From positions 1 through 64,000 of the forward strand of contig NZ_JIAV01000001.1 of assembly GCF_000620645.1 (NCBI RefSeq): a DNA stretch of 64,000 bases. Direction: 5' to 3'. This DNA is from Nocardioides sp. URHA0032 (GTDB taxonomy: Bacteria; Actinomycetota; Actinomycetes; Propionibacteriales; Nocardioidaceae). Positions 1 through 7,542 of the stretch are shown here, in pieces. How positions within the stretch are numbered: position 1 is the first letter of the stretch; every line of letters starts with the position of its first letter. The notes beneath the pieces were generated by a model. It was given only the letters and a program-made list of their open reading frames with translations. It did not search any database and was not told the DNA's origin. A program made the translations under genes and the position numbers.

Positions 1-1
1 G

Positions 2-112
2 TTCGCACGCGAGAAGCAGATCCAGAACTGGGGCCGCTCCAAGCGGCTGGCCCTGATCGACCAGGACTACGCCGCGTTGCCCGCTCTCTCGAAGAAGGAC
101 TTCGGAGGGTAG
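2..112 (+). CDS. GIY-YIG nuclease-like protein, C-terminal end (cut by window edge)
   Basis: An open frame runs from the window edge to a TAG at 110-112 and encodes 36 residues. They read FAREKQIQNWGRSKRLALID and continue to a short basic tail. The pattern AREKQIK-x-W-x-R-x-KK-x-ALI is what I know from the C-terminal end of small GIY-YIG domain proteins of the YhbQ/UPF0213 type. The catalytic N-terminal part lies outside the window, so activity cannot be judged. The stop codon directly abuts the first palindromic repeat. The family call rests on one motif and is moderate. Confidence 0.5.
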   Translation, partial: FAREKQIQNWGRSKRLALIDQDYAALPALSKKDFGG

Positions 113-368
113 GTCTCGATACGCCCGCCGCTCGTCCCTCGCGGCGGGCTACTCGACCAATGACGTGTTCGGTGGTCGAGTAGCGAGCGCCAGCGAGCGT
201 ATCGAGACCTCGGGGCGGCCGGTGGGTCTCGATACGCCCGCCGCTCGTCCCTCGCGGCGGGCTACTCGACCAACGAGGCGAGCGCCAGCGAGCGTATCGA
301 GACCTCGGGGCGGCCGGTGGGTCTCGATACGTCCGCCGCTCGTTCCTCGCGGCGGCCTACTCGACCAA
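112..368. repeat. Array of five palindromic repeat units (three forward, one inverted, one partial inverted)
   Basis: Forward units lie at 112-159, 225-272 and 320-367. Each starts GGTCTCGATACG, ends ACTCGACCA and holds an internal hairpin with arms CCCGCCGC/GCGGCGGG (slightly changed in the third). A full inverted unit at 173-209 has the same two ends in reverse complement but a different interior (AGCGAGCGCCAGCGAGC). A partial inverted unit is at about 278-304. The 15-base spacer TCGGGGCGGCCGGTG occurs identically at 210-224 and 305-319, so a unit pair was tandemly duplicated. Related elements occur at 2024-2066 and 62430-62489. The array fills the gap between the GIY-YIG-like gene and hrpA; I see no gene in it. 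Confidence 0.9.
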
Positions 369-403
369 CGAAGTGTGCGGTGGCCCGGCACAATGGTGGG
401 GTC

Positions 404-3400
404 ATGACCGAGCTCCAGATCGCCTACCCTCCGGAGCTGCCGGTCACCCAGCGCCGCGAGGACATCGCCGCCGCCATCCGCGACCACCAGGTCGTGATCG
501 TGGCGGGGGAGACCGGCTCGGGCAAGACGACCCAGCTGCCGAAGATCTGCCTCGAGCTCGGCCGCGGCACGAAGGGTCTGATCGGGCACACCCAGCCGCG
601 CCGGATCGCGGCGCGCTCGGTCGCGGAGCGGATCGCCAGCGAGCTGAGGACCGACCTCGGCGACCTGGTCGGCTACCAGGTCCGCTTCACCGACCGGACG
701 TCGAAGCAGAGCCGCGTGAAGCTGATGACCGACGGCATCCTGCTCGCGGAGCTCCAGCGGGACCGGCAGCTGCGGAAGTACGACACGATCATCATCGACG
801 AGGCGCACGAGCGGAGCCTCAACATCGACTTCCTGCTCGGCTACCTCAAGCGGCTGCTGCCGAAGCGCCCCGACCTGAAGCTGGTCATCACCTCCGCCAC
901 CATCGACGTCGACCGGTTCGCGCAGCACTTCGACGCGCCCGTCGTCGAGGTGTCCGGCCGCACCTACCCGGTCGAGATCCGCTACCGGCCGCTGATGGCG
1001 CTGTCCGAGGAGGACGACGAGGGAGAGGTCGTCGTGCGTGACCAGACCGAGGCGATCGTCGACGCGGTCAAGGAGCTGTCGGCGGAGGGACCGGGCGACG
1101 TGCTCGTCTTCCTGCCGGGCGAGCGCGAGATCCGCGACACCGCCGACGCGATGAAGGACCTGCCGCACACCGAGATCGTGCCGCTGTACTCGCGGCTGTC
1201 CGCCGCCGAGCAGCACAAGGTGTTCTCCTCCCACACCGGACGCCGGGTCGTGCTGGCCACCAACGTCGCGGAGACGTCCCTGACCGTGCCGGGGATCCGG
1301 TACGTCGTCGACACCGGTGTCGCGCGCGTCAGCCGCTACTCGGTGCGGACCAAGGTGCAGCGGCTGCCCATCGAGCCGATCAGCCAGGCGTCGGCCAACC
1401 AGCGGTCCGGACGTTGCGGCCGCGTCGAGGCCGGTATCGCGATCCGGCTCTACTCCGAGGAGGACTTCGAGGGCCGGTCCGAGTTCACCGACCCGGAGAT
1501 CCTGCGCACCAACCTGGCCAGCGTCATCCTCCAGATGGCCTCGCTGGGGCTGGGTGACATCGCCCGGTTCCCGTTCCTGGAGCCTCCGGACCGCCGCAAC
1601 GTCACCGCCGGGGTCCAGCTGCTGGAGGAGCTCGGCGCCCTCCGGGACGGGAAGCTCTCGCGGATCGGCCGCCGGCTGGCGCGGCTGCCGATCGACCCGC
1701 GGCTGGCCCGGATGATCCTCGAGGCCGAGCGGCTCGGCTGCGTGCGCGAGGTGATCGTCATCGCCGCGGCGCTGTCGCTCCAGGACCCGCGCGAGCGGCC
1801 GGCCGAGATGCAGGCGCAGGCCGACCAGCAGCACGCCCGGTTCAAGGCCGACGGCAGCGACTTCCTCACCTGGCTCAACCTGTGGCGGTACGTCAAGGAC
1901 CAGCAGCGCGAGCTGTCCTCGTCGGCGTTCCGCCGGATGTGCAAGCGCGAGTTCCTCAACTACCTGCGGGTGCGCGAGTGGCAGGACTTCGAGTCCCAGC
2001 TGCGCCAGGTCTGCAAGGAGATGGGTCTCGATACGAGCCGCTCGTCCCTCGCGGCTCACTCGACCACCGACCACGGGGCGGTCGACAGCGACGGCATCCA
2101 CCAGGCGCTGCTGTCCGGGCTCCTCTCCCACATCGGCCTGCTCGAGGTGCGGGAGAGGGGCGAGCGAGGCATGCGTGAGTACCTCGGCGCTCGCGGCGCG
2201 AAGTTCGCGATCTTCCCGGGCAGCGGGCTGCACCGGAAGAACCCGCAGTTCCTCATGGCCGGCGAGCTCGTCGAGACGAGCCGGCTCTGGGCGCGGCAGA
2301 ATGCCGCCATCAAGCCCGAGTGGGCCGAGCGGCTCGCCGGCGAGCTGGCGAAGCGGACCTACTCCGAGCCGCACTGGAGCAAGAAGCGCGCGGCCGTGAT
2401 GGCCCACGAGCGCGTCACGCTGTACGGCGTGCCGCTGGTCGCGGACCGCCTGATCTCCTACGGCAAGGTCGACCCGCCGCTGGCGCGGGAGCTCTTCATC
2501 CGGCATGCGCTCGTGTACGGCGAGTGGAACAGCCGGCACCGCTTCCTGGAGACGAACCGCCGGCTGCTGGAGGAGGCCGAGGAGCTCGAGCACCGCGCCC
2601 GGCGGCGCGACATCGTGGTCGACGAGCACACGCTCTTCGAGTTCTACGACCAGCGGATCCCGGCGGACGTCGTGAGCGGCGCGCACTTCGACAGCTGGTG
2701 GAAGCAGGAGCGGCAGCGCCACGGCGGACTGCTCACGTTCGACCCGTCGATGCTCACCCACGACACGGCCGGGGAGATCAGCGAGGGCGACTACCCGGAG
2801 CTCTGGGAGGCCGAGGGCCTGACGTTCCCGATCAGCTACCACTTCGAGCCCGGCGCCGCCGACGACGGCCTGACCATCGACGTGCCCGTCGCGACGCTGA
2901 ACAGGGTCGAGGCCGACGACTTCTCGTGGAACGTCCCCGGGCTGCGGGAGGAGCTGGTCACCAGCCTGATCCGCAGCCTGCCCAAGAACCTGCGCGTGAA
3001 CTTCGTGCCCGCGCCCAACAAGGCGCGCGATTTCCTGGCCGCCGTGCCTCCGGGGGAGGAGGGGCTGCTCGACGCCTTGGAGCGGTGGTGCCGCTCGACC
3101 ACCGGAGTGGTCGTGCCCCGCGACGCCTGGGACTGGTCGAAGGTGCCCGAGCACCTGCGACCGACGTACCGCGTCGTCGACGACGCCGGCCGCGAGCAGG
3201 CCCGCGGCAAGGACCTGGAGGCGCTCAAGGAGCCGCTGCGGCCGAAGTTCGCCGAGGCGATCCGCGAGGTCGCCAGCGAGAGCGGGCTGGCGCGCACCGG
3301 GGAGACCACGTGGGCGTTCGGCACCGTCGACGCCTCGTTCACCCAGCACCGCGCGGGCCACGAGGTGCAGGTCTTCCCGGCACTGGTCGACGAGGGCGAG

Positions 3401-4156
3401 ACGGTCGGGCTGCAGGTGTTCGGCTCGGCCGACGAGCAGGAGGCCCGGCACCGTCTCGGCGTCCGGCGGCTGCTGCTGATCGAGCTACCCTCGCCGGTCA
3501 AGCGGGTGCTGGACGGACTCACCAACACCGAGAAGCTCGGTCTCGCCGGCTCGCCGTACCCGACCGTCGCGGAGCTGCTCGAGGACTGCCGTGCGGCCGT
3601 CGTCGGGGCCGCGGTCGACGCCCGGCCGCCGGTGCGGGACGAGGAGGCGTACGCCGCGCTGAGAGCCGAGGCGTCCCGCGACCTCGAGGCGCACCTGCGC
3701 GCGGTGATGGCAGACGTGATGCGCGTCCTCGACGCGTGGCGAGGAGTCGAGAAGAGCCTCAGCGGGCGGGCGGACCTGGCCCTACTGCCCGCCCTGACCG
3801 ACCTGCGCGCACAGCTGGCGCGGCTGGTGCACCGCGGGTTCGTGGGCGAGGCGGGGACGACCCAGCTGCGCCGCTACCCGACGTACCTCGCCGCGATGGA
3901 GCACCGCCGGGAACGGCTCGGGGTGCATGTCAGCCGGGACCGGCAGCTGATGGACCAGGTCGCCGACCTCCAGGACGCCTACCTGCACCAGGTGGACGCG
4001 CTGCCGGAGGGCCGGCCGCCCGGCGAGCCGCTGCGCCAGGTGCGGTGGATGCTGGAGGAGTACCGCGTCTCGCTGTGGGCCCAGCAGCTCGGCACGCCAG
4101 CCCCGGTCAGCGACCAGCGCATCCGACGCAGCCTCGCCCCGGAGCGCGCCCCGTAG
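404..4156 (+). CDS. hrpA: ATP-dependent RNA helicase HrpA (DEAH family)
   Basis: A 1250-residue DEAH-box helicase, close to the length of E. coli HrpA; the family remodels RNA and has been linked to mRNA processing and ribosome rescue. Visible motifs: Walker A GETGSGKTT at about residues 35-43, DEAH at about 132, SAT at about 164, and QRSGRCGR (motif VI) at about 333. These are followed by the helicase-associated region and a long C-terminal domain of the HrpA type. I chose ATG 404 because the upstream extension to 317 only translates a palindromic repeat. CACAAT (389-394) could be a -10, and GGTGGGG lies just before the start. A palindromic repeat is embedded in frame at residues 541-555, in a linker after the helicase core (see separate entry). 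Confidence 0.95.
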   Translation: MTELQIAYPPELPVTQRREDIAAAIRDHQVVIVAGETGSGKTTQLPKICLELGRGTKGLIGHTQPRRIAARSVAERIASELRTDLGDLVGYQVRFTDRTSKQSRVKLMTDGILLAELQRDRQLRKYDTIIIDEAHERSLNIDFLLGYLKRLLPKRPDLKLVITSATIDVDRFAQHFDAPVVEVSGRTYPVEIRYRPLMALSEEDDEGEVVVRDQTEAIVDAVKELSAEGPGDVLVFLPGEREIRDTADAMKDLPHTEIVPLYSRLSAAEQHKVFSSHTGRRVVLATNVAETSLTVPGIRYVVDTGVARVSRYSVRTKVQRLPIEPISQASANQRSGRCGRVEAGIAIRLYSEEDFEGRSEFTDPEILRTNLASVILQMASLGLGDIARFPFLEPPDRRNVTAGVQLLEELGALRDGKLSRIGRRLARLPIDPRLARMILEAERLGCVREVIVIAAALSLQDPRERPAEMQAQADQQHARFKADGSDFLTWLNLWRYVKDQQRELSSSAFRRMCKREFLNYLRVREWQDFESQLRQVCKEMGLDTSRSSLAAHSTTDHGAVDSDGIHQALLSGLLSHIGLLEVRERGERGMREYLGARGAKFAIFPGSGLHRKNPQFLMAGELVETSRLWARQNAAIKPEWAERLAGELAKRTYSEPHWSKKRAAVMAHERVTLYGVPLVADRLISYGKVDPPLARELFIRHALVYGEWNSRHRFLETNRRLLEEAEELEHRARRRDIVVDEHTLFEFYDQRIPADVVSGAHFDSWWKQERQRHGGLLTFDPSMLTHDTAGEISEGDYPELWEAEGLTFPISYHFEPGAADDGLTIDVPVATLNRVEADDFSWNVPGLREELVTSLIRSLPKNLRVNFVPAPNKARDFLAAVPPGEEGLLDALERWCRSTTGVVVPRDAWDWSKVPEHLRPTYRVVDDAGREQARGKDLEALKEPLRPKFAEAIREVASESGLARTGETTWAFGTVDASFTQHRAGHEVQVFPALVDEGETVGLQVFGSADEQEARHRLGVRRLLLIELPSPVKRVLDGLTNTEKLGLAGSPYPTVAELLEDCRAAVVGAAVDARPPVRDEEAYAALRAEASRDLEAHLRAVMADVMRVLDAWRGVEKSLSGRADLALLPALTDLRAQLARLVHRGFVGEAGTTQLRRYPTYLAAMEHRRERLGVHVSRDRQLMDQVADLQDAYLHQVDALPEGRPPGEPLRQVRWMLEEYRVSLWAQQLGTPAPVSDQRIRRSLAPERAP
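2024..2066 (+). repeat. Palindromic repeat unit embedded in the hrpA reading frame
   Basis: This 43-base segment has the same ends as the array at 112-368 (GGTCTCGATACG and CACTCGACCA) and the same core CGCTCGTCCCTCGCGG. It lies inside hrpA and keeps the frame, translating as GLDTSRSSLAAHSTT at about residues 541-555. It falls between a helical segment ending LRQVCKEM and the conserved IHQALLSGLLSHIG region. It therefore probably sits in a tolerant surface linker. The hrpA frame is open through it and continues normally on both sides. Confidence 0.88.
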
Positions 4157-4166
4157 TGTGCAGGGC

Positions 4167-4763
4167 GTGAGTGATCGTCAGCACCACCGGCCGATGACGC
4201 CCGGCGGACCGTTCTTCGAGTCGCTCGTCGGCGGCACCGACCCGGCGCTCGTGAGCGAGGCTGCGGACCGGGCCGCGACCCTCCTGGTGCGCGGCGCCAG
4301 GGACTCCGACGATTCGGAGGTCGCCGACCGGCTGCTGCACCTGGCCGACACCGAGGGCATCGAGACGATCGCCGAGGTGTGGTCGGGGTCGCCCGCGGAC
4401 TCGCTGGCCGGCTGCCTGTGGCGGCTCTACCTGCTGCGCTCGTGGGTGTACGCCGACCCGGTCGGCGTCGCGCGCGAGTTCGAGGCCGGCCGGCGCCCGG
4501 CCCAGGTCGCGCGCGTGGTCGCGGGCGTCGCCGACCCGCCGGGGCCGGACCAGCTCAGGGCGATGGTCGACGAGGTGCTGCGCGGGATCGCGGGCAGCGA
4601 CTTCGCCGACGTACTGCTGCGCGCGGCGGCGTTCGCCCGGGTGGTGGCGACCGGTCGCGCGGCGCTCGGGTCGAGCTCCACGGCCGAGGTGCAGCGGGTG
4701 CTGGTGCTCTCCGAGCAGCTCGAGTCCGCCGGACATGTGGAGATGGAACAAGGCCTGGCCTGA
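4167..4763 (+). CDS. Conserved-looking hypothetical protein, function unknown
   Basis: A 198-residue protein that I do not recognise. It is acidic and mostly alanine, leucine, arginine and valine, suggesting an all-helical soluble protein. No signal peptide, membrane segment or cysteine pair is visible. I prefer GTG 4167 over GTG 4158 because TAGTGT at 4154-4159 lies seven bases upstream, the spacing of a leaderless start. It begins just after hrpA, so the promoter would overlap the hrpA stop codon. Codon use looks native. No function is proposed. Confidence 0.72.
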   Translation: MSDRQHHRPMTPGGPFFESLVGGTDPALVSEAADRAATLLVRGARDSDDSEVADRLLHLADTEGIETIAEVWSGSPADSLAGCLWRLYLLRSWVYADPVGVAREFEAGRRPAQVARVVAGVADPPGPDQLRAMVDEVLRGIAGSDFADVLLRAAAFARVVATGRAALGSSSTAEVQRVLVLSEQLESAGHVEMEQGLA

Positions 4764-4913
4764 TCCCGTTACACTCATCGCGAGTACGTCGGGCTGTGGC
4801 AGCCCCGGGTCCCACAATAAGCCGCTACGAGCGGCCACGCGCCGTGAGGCGCTCCCGGTCCGGCGTACTCCCTCATCTGCGGGCCTCCTCCGCAACCGTG
4901 CGAGTCTGGGCCC
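4764..4913 (+). other. Intergenic stretch with a promoter-like box and a tRNA-like 5' fragment
   Basis: TACACT at 4770-4775 is a good -10-like hexamer. About 13 bases later comes TCGGGCTGTGGC (4789-4800), which resembles the first bases of an actinobacterial tRNA-Pro. Nothing after it folds as a D-arm, anticodon arm or T-arm, so no tRNA is called. The segment may be the remnant of a deleted tRNA gene or simple coincidence. The distal part carries GAGTCT (4902-4907), six bases before the next gene's ATG. Confidence 0.35.
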
Positions 4914-5330
4914 ATGCGAGCCCTCCGCCGGCTGTTCCGCCGCAAGCCCGTCCAGGCCGTCTACGCGCCCAAGGCCGACGGGCGCCCCGACCCGGGCGAG
5001 GTCGTCTGGGGCTGGGTGCCCTACGAGGACGACCCGGCGCAGGGCAAGGACCGGCCGGTGCTGCTGCTGGCCCGGGACGGCAAGCGGCTGCTCGGCCTGA
5101 TGCTGACCAGCAAGGACCACGACCGCGACGCCGCCCAGGAGGACCGTTGGGGCCGGCACTGGATGGACGTCGGCACCGGCGGCTGGGACCGTGAGCGGCG
5201 ACCGAGCGAGGTCCGGCTGGACCGGCTGATCGTGCTGACCGCGTCCGGCGTACGCCGGGAGGGTGCCGCGCTCGACCGCTCGGTGTTCGACCGGGTCGTC
5301 ACCGAGGCCCGGAAGTTCCACACGATCTAG
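4914..5330 (+). CDS. PemK/MazF-family protein without a partner antitoxin
   Basis: A 138-residue protein with a basic N-terminus (MRALRRLFRRK) and the beta-barrel signature of the PemK/MazF fold at about residues 25-60: VVWGWVPYEDDP, then GKDRPVLLLARDG. Family members are often mRNA-cleaving toxins of type II toxin-antitoxin modules. Here no small antitoxin gene lies next to it, and the Asp/Pro-rich loop suggests a housekeeping branch of the fold common in Actinobacteria. The start ATG 4914 follows GAGTCT by six bases (leaderless-type). It converges with the lipoprotein gene at 5341, leaving only 10 bases between stops. Toxic activity is not established. Confidence 0.72.
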   Translation: MRALRRLFRRKPVQAVYAPKADGRPDPGEVVWGWVPYEDDPAQGKDRPVLLLARDGKRLLGLMLTSKDHDRDAAQEDRWGRHWMDVGTGGWDRERRPSEVRLDRLIVLTASGVRREGAALDRSVFDRVVTEARKFHTI

Positions 5331-5340
5331 GCCGCACTAC

Positions 5341-6069
5341 CTAGAAGGTGCGCGCGATCCGGCGTACGGCGACCCGGGCCGGGTCCCAGTCGCGCGGGTA
5401 GCGGTCACCGTTAGCGGCGACCTCGACCATCGTCAGGTAGCTGCCGGTGCGGAGGATGCCGAGGCCGGCGGACCGGGCGCGGAAGGAGCCGCGATAGCTG
5501 TCGCCGGTGCCGGTCCGCACGGTCACGGGCTGGAGGGGGCCGACCGTCGAGCGCTGCACCCGGGACTCGCAGTCGTCGCGCCAGGCGACCAGGACCTGGT
5601 GGGCGCGCCAGGCCGACCTCGCGTCCGGGAACCGCGCGACCAGCTGGGTCGCGGTGAGCCCGTCGTCCGCGGTGAACGACCGGCTGGCGGTCGACATCGC
5701 GCCGATCGTCTCGAGCGCGGTCTTCTGGCAGGCGCCGACGGGGCCGACGGGCTGGTCGGTACCGATGGTCCAGGCGCGGCCGCCGATCGTCGGCAGCCGG
5801 TCGGCGGCGAGGAGGTGCACGTCCCCGGCCGTGCTCGTGCGAGTGCGTGGAGCGAGCGTGCCGACCTTGTGCCCGGGACGGCGGGTCGGGCCGGGTGCCG
5901 CGGTCGTCGAGGGGGTGGGCTCGGGTGTCGCGGTCGCGGTGTGGGTGGGGAGCTGCCTCGGCTCCGGCGCGGACGCGCGCTCCGGCGCACCACCGTCGCC
6001 GCAGCCGGCGAGGGCGAGGGCCGTGAGCATGGTCACGGCGGCGAGGGGAACCCGAGACACAGCTCTCAT
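5341..6069 (-). CDS. Lipoprotein, possible sensor-type extracytoplasmic domain
   Basis: A 242-residue exported lipoprotein. ATG 6069 gives a signal peptide MRAVSRVPLAAVTMLTALAL with lipobox LALAGC (Cys near residue 23). A Pro/Thr-rich linker follows to about residue 60, then a globular domain (LLAADRLPTIGG... to the C-terminus) with two cysteines that could pair. The arrangement resembles PknH-like 'sensor domain' lipoproteins of Actinobacteria, but that is a weak resemblance. It is divergent from the solute-binding protein gene at 6147, so the 77-base gap should hold both promoters. Confidence 0.7.
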   Translation of the reverse strand: MRAVSRVPLAAVTMLTALALAGCGDGGAPERASAPEPRQLPTHTATATPEPTPSTTAAPGPTRRPGHKVGTLAPRTRTSTAGDVHLLAADRLPTIGGRAWTIGTDQPVGPVGACQKTALETIGAMSTASRSFTADDGLTATQLVARFPDARSAWRAHQVLVAWRDDCESRVQRSTVGPLQPVTVRTGTGDSYRGSFRARSAGLGILRTGSYLTMVEVAANGDRYPRDWDPARVAVRRIARTF

Positions 6070-6146
6070 CGTAGGGAGGAACGAGGTCGGAGCCGGGTTC
6101 CGACACTCGGTAGGGTGGCCCCGGCCGACGGAACGAGGAGGGCGCA

Positions 6147-7520
6147 GTGCGGGGGACCCGGGTACGCCGCACGCTGGCGGGAGCACTCGCTGCCGGCGTC
6201 GTGCTGGCGGCCGTCGGTTGCACCGACGAGTCCGACCCGCCGGCATCGCGCCTCCCGACGTCCACGTCGCCGGCACCGGTCACGCACCTGACGTTCGGCG
6301 TCTACGGGCCGAGCACGCAGATCGCGGCGTACCGCTCCACGGTGGACCAGTGGAACGGCCTCACCGACGGCCCGGACGTGCGGCTCCGGGTGTGGAAGAC
6401 CCGCGAGGCGTTCCGCGACGCCGTCGAGTCCGGCGCCGACCTGCCCGACGTGTTCCTGACCTCGCGCACCGACCTGCGCTGGCTGCTCGACGACAAGCTG
6501 ACCCAGCCGGTCGACGAGCTGCTCGACGAGCGCGGGGTGGACTTCGGCGACGGCTACTCCCGCGACGCCCTGCAGGCGTTCAGCGTCGACGACCGCCTGC
6601 AGTGCATGCCGTACGGCGTCTCGCCGATGGTCATCTACTACAACAAGCGCCTCGTGGACTTCGCCAGGATGACCAGGCGCGGCCTGGACGCACCGGACCC
6701 GGACTCGACCAGCTGGTCGTTCGACCAGTTCAGCGCCGCGGCGTCCTTCGCGAGCCGTCCCGGCCGCGGCACCAAGGGTGTGCACATCAGCGCCACGCTG
6801 CCCGGCCTCTCGCCGTTCATCGTGTCCGGCGGCGGCTCGGTCTTCGACGACGGCTCCGACCCGAAGTCGCTGACGCTGTCCAGCAGCGACTCCAGGGTCG
6901 CCCTGGACACCACGCTGCAGCTCCTGCGCAACCCGCAGGTCACGCTCGACGAGCAGCAGCTCGACCGGGCGACGGCGCTGAAGTGGTTCGAGCGCGGCAA
7001 GCTCGGGATGATCGCGGGGTACCGCTCCCTGGTGCCCGAGCTGCGCCTGGTCCCGGACCTCGACTTCGACGTGATGGCGATGCCGTCCCTCGGCAGCGCG
7101 GCCACGGTCGGCGACGTCAGCGGCCTCTGCCTCTCCCGGAAGGCGGCCAGCCCGCCGGACGCCGCGGACTTCATGGTCCACGAGCTGTCCGTCGACTCGG
7201 TGACCCGGGTGACCCGCACCGGCTACCTCGCGCCGGCCAACCTCCAGGTCGCGCTCTCCGACACGTTCCTCCAGCCGGCCCGCGAGCCGCAGCACAGCAC
7301 GGTCTTCAACACCGCCGTGCGGAGCATGGTCCAGGCCCCGCTCGTCGACACGCTCCCCGCCCTCCAGGAAGCCGTCGAGCCGGACCTCGAGCAGCTCGTC
7401 TTCGGCGTGGGCGTGCTCGACCTCGACGGCATCACGCAGCGGATCGACGACACCTCCAAGCCGATCCTCGACCCGGAGTACTCGTCCTCGCCGGGGCCGT
7501 CGGAGTCGCCCTCCGACTGA
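6147..7520 (+). CDS. Extracellular solute-binding lipoprotein (ABC sugar-type), orphan
   Basis: A 457-residue exported lipoprotein. The N-terminus MRGTRVRRTLAGALAAGVVL ends in lipobox LAAVGC. The mature part follows the family 1 solute-binding pattern: an early beta-strand HLTFGVYGP, the YGVSPMVIYYNKRLVD segment typical of sugar-binding proteins, and WFERGKLGMIAGYRSL. Such proteins deliver ligands, usually sugars, to an ABC permease. No permease or ATPase gene is adjacent, so it either serves a distant transporter or acts as a receptor. GTG 6147 follows GAGGAG by about eight bases. The last residues are a Ser/Pro-rich tail. The ligand cannot be predicted. Confidence 0.85.
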   Translation: MRGTRVRRTLAGALAAGVVLAAVGCTDESDPPASRLPTSTSPAPVTHLTFGVYGPSTQIAAYRSTVDQWNGLTDGPDVRLRVWKTREAFRDAVESGADLPDVFLTSRTDLRWLLDDKLTQPVDELLDERGVDFGDGYSRDALQAFSVDDRLQCMPYGVSPMVIYYNKRLVDFARMTRRGLDAPDPDSTSWSFDQFSAAASFASRPGRGTKGVHISATLPGLSPFIVSGGGSVFDDGSDPKSLTLSSSDSRVALDTTLQLLRNPQVTLDEQQLDRATALKWFERGKLGMIAGYRSLVPELRLVPDLDFDVMAMPSLGSAATVGDVSGLCLSRKAASPPDAADFMVHELSVDSVTRVTRTGYLAPANLQVALSDTFLQPAREPQHSTVFNTAVRSMVQAPLVDTLPALQEAVEPDLEQLVFGVGVLDLDGITQRIDDTSKPILDPEYSSSPGPSESPSD

Positions 7521-7542
7521 CGTCGGCGACCCGGGTCGAGGT

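Noticed and set aside
112..368. Repeat array considered as a CRISPR or integron
   Set aside because: Units alternate in orientation, spacers are duplicates of each other, and no cas or integrase gene is nearby.
317..403. N-terminal extension of hrpA to ATG 317
   Set aside because: The extra 29 residues only translate a palindromic repeat; ATG 404 begins where the family similarity starts.
149..3451. A very long minus-strand open frame opposite hrpA
   Set aside because: It is the usual GC-rich antisense shadow of hrpA; its translation is low-complexity and has no family features.
4789..4800. TCGGGCTGTGGC after a TACACT box looks like the start of a tRNA-Pro gene
   Set aside because: No D-arm, anticodon arm, T-arm or matching acceptor 3' strand follows; only about a dozen bases fit.
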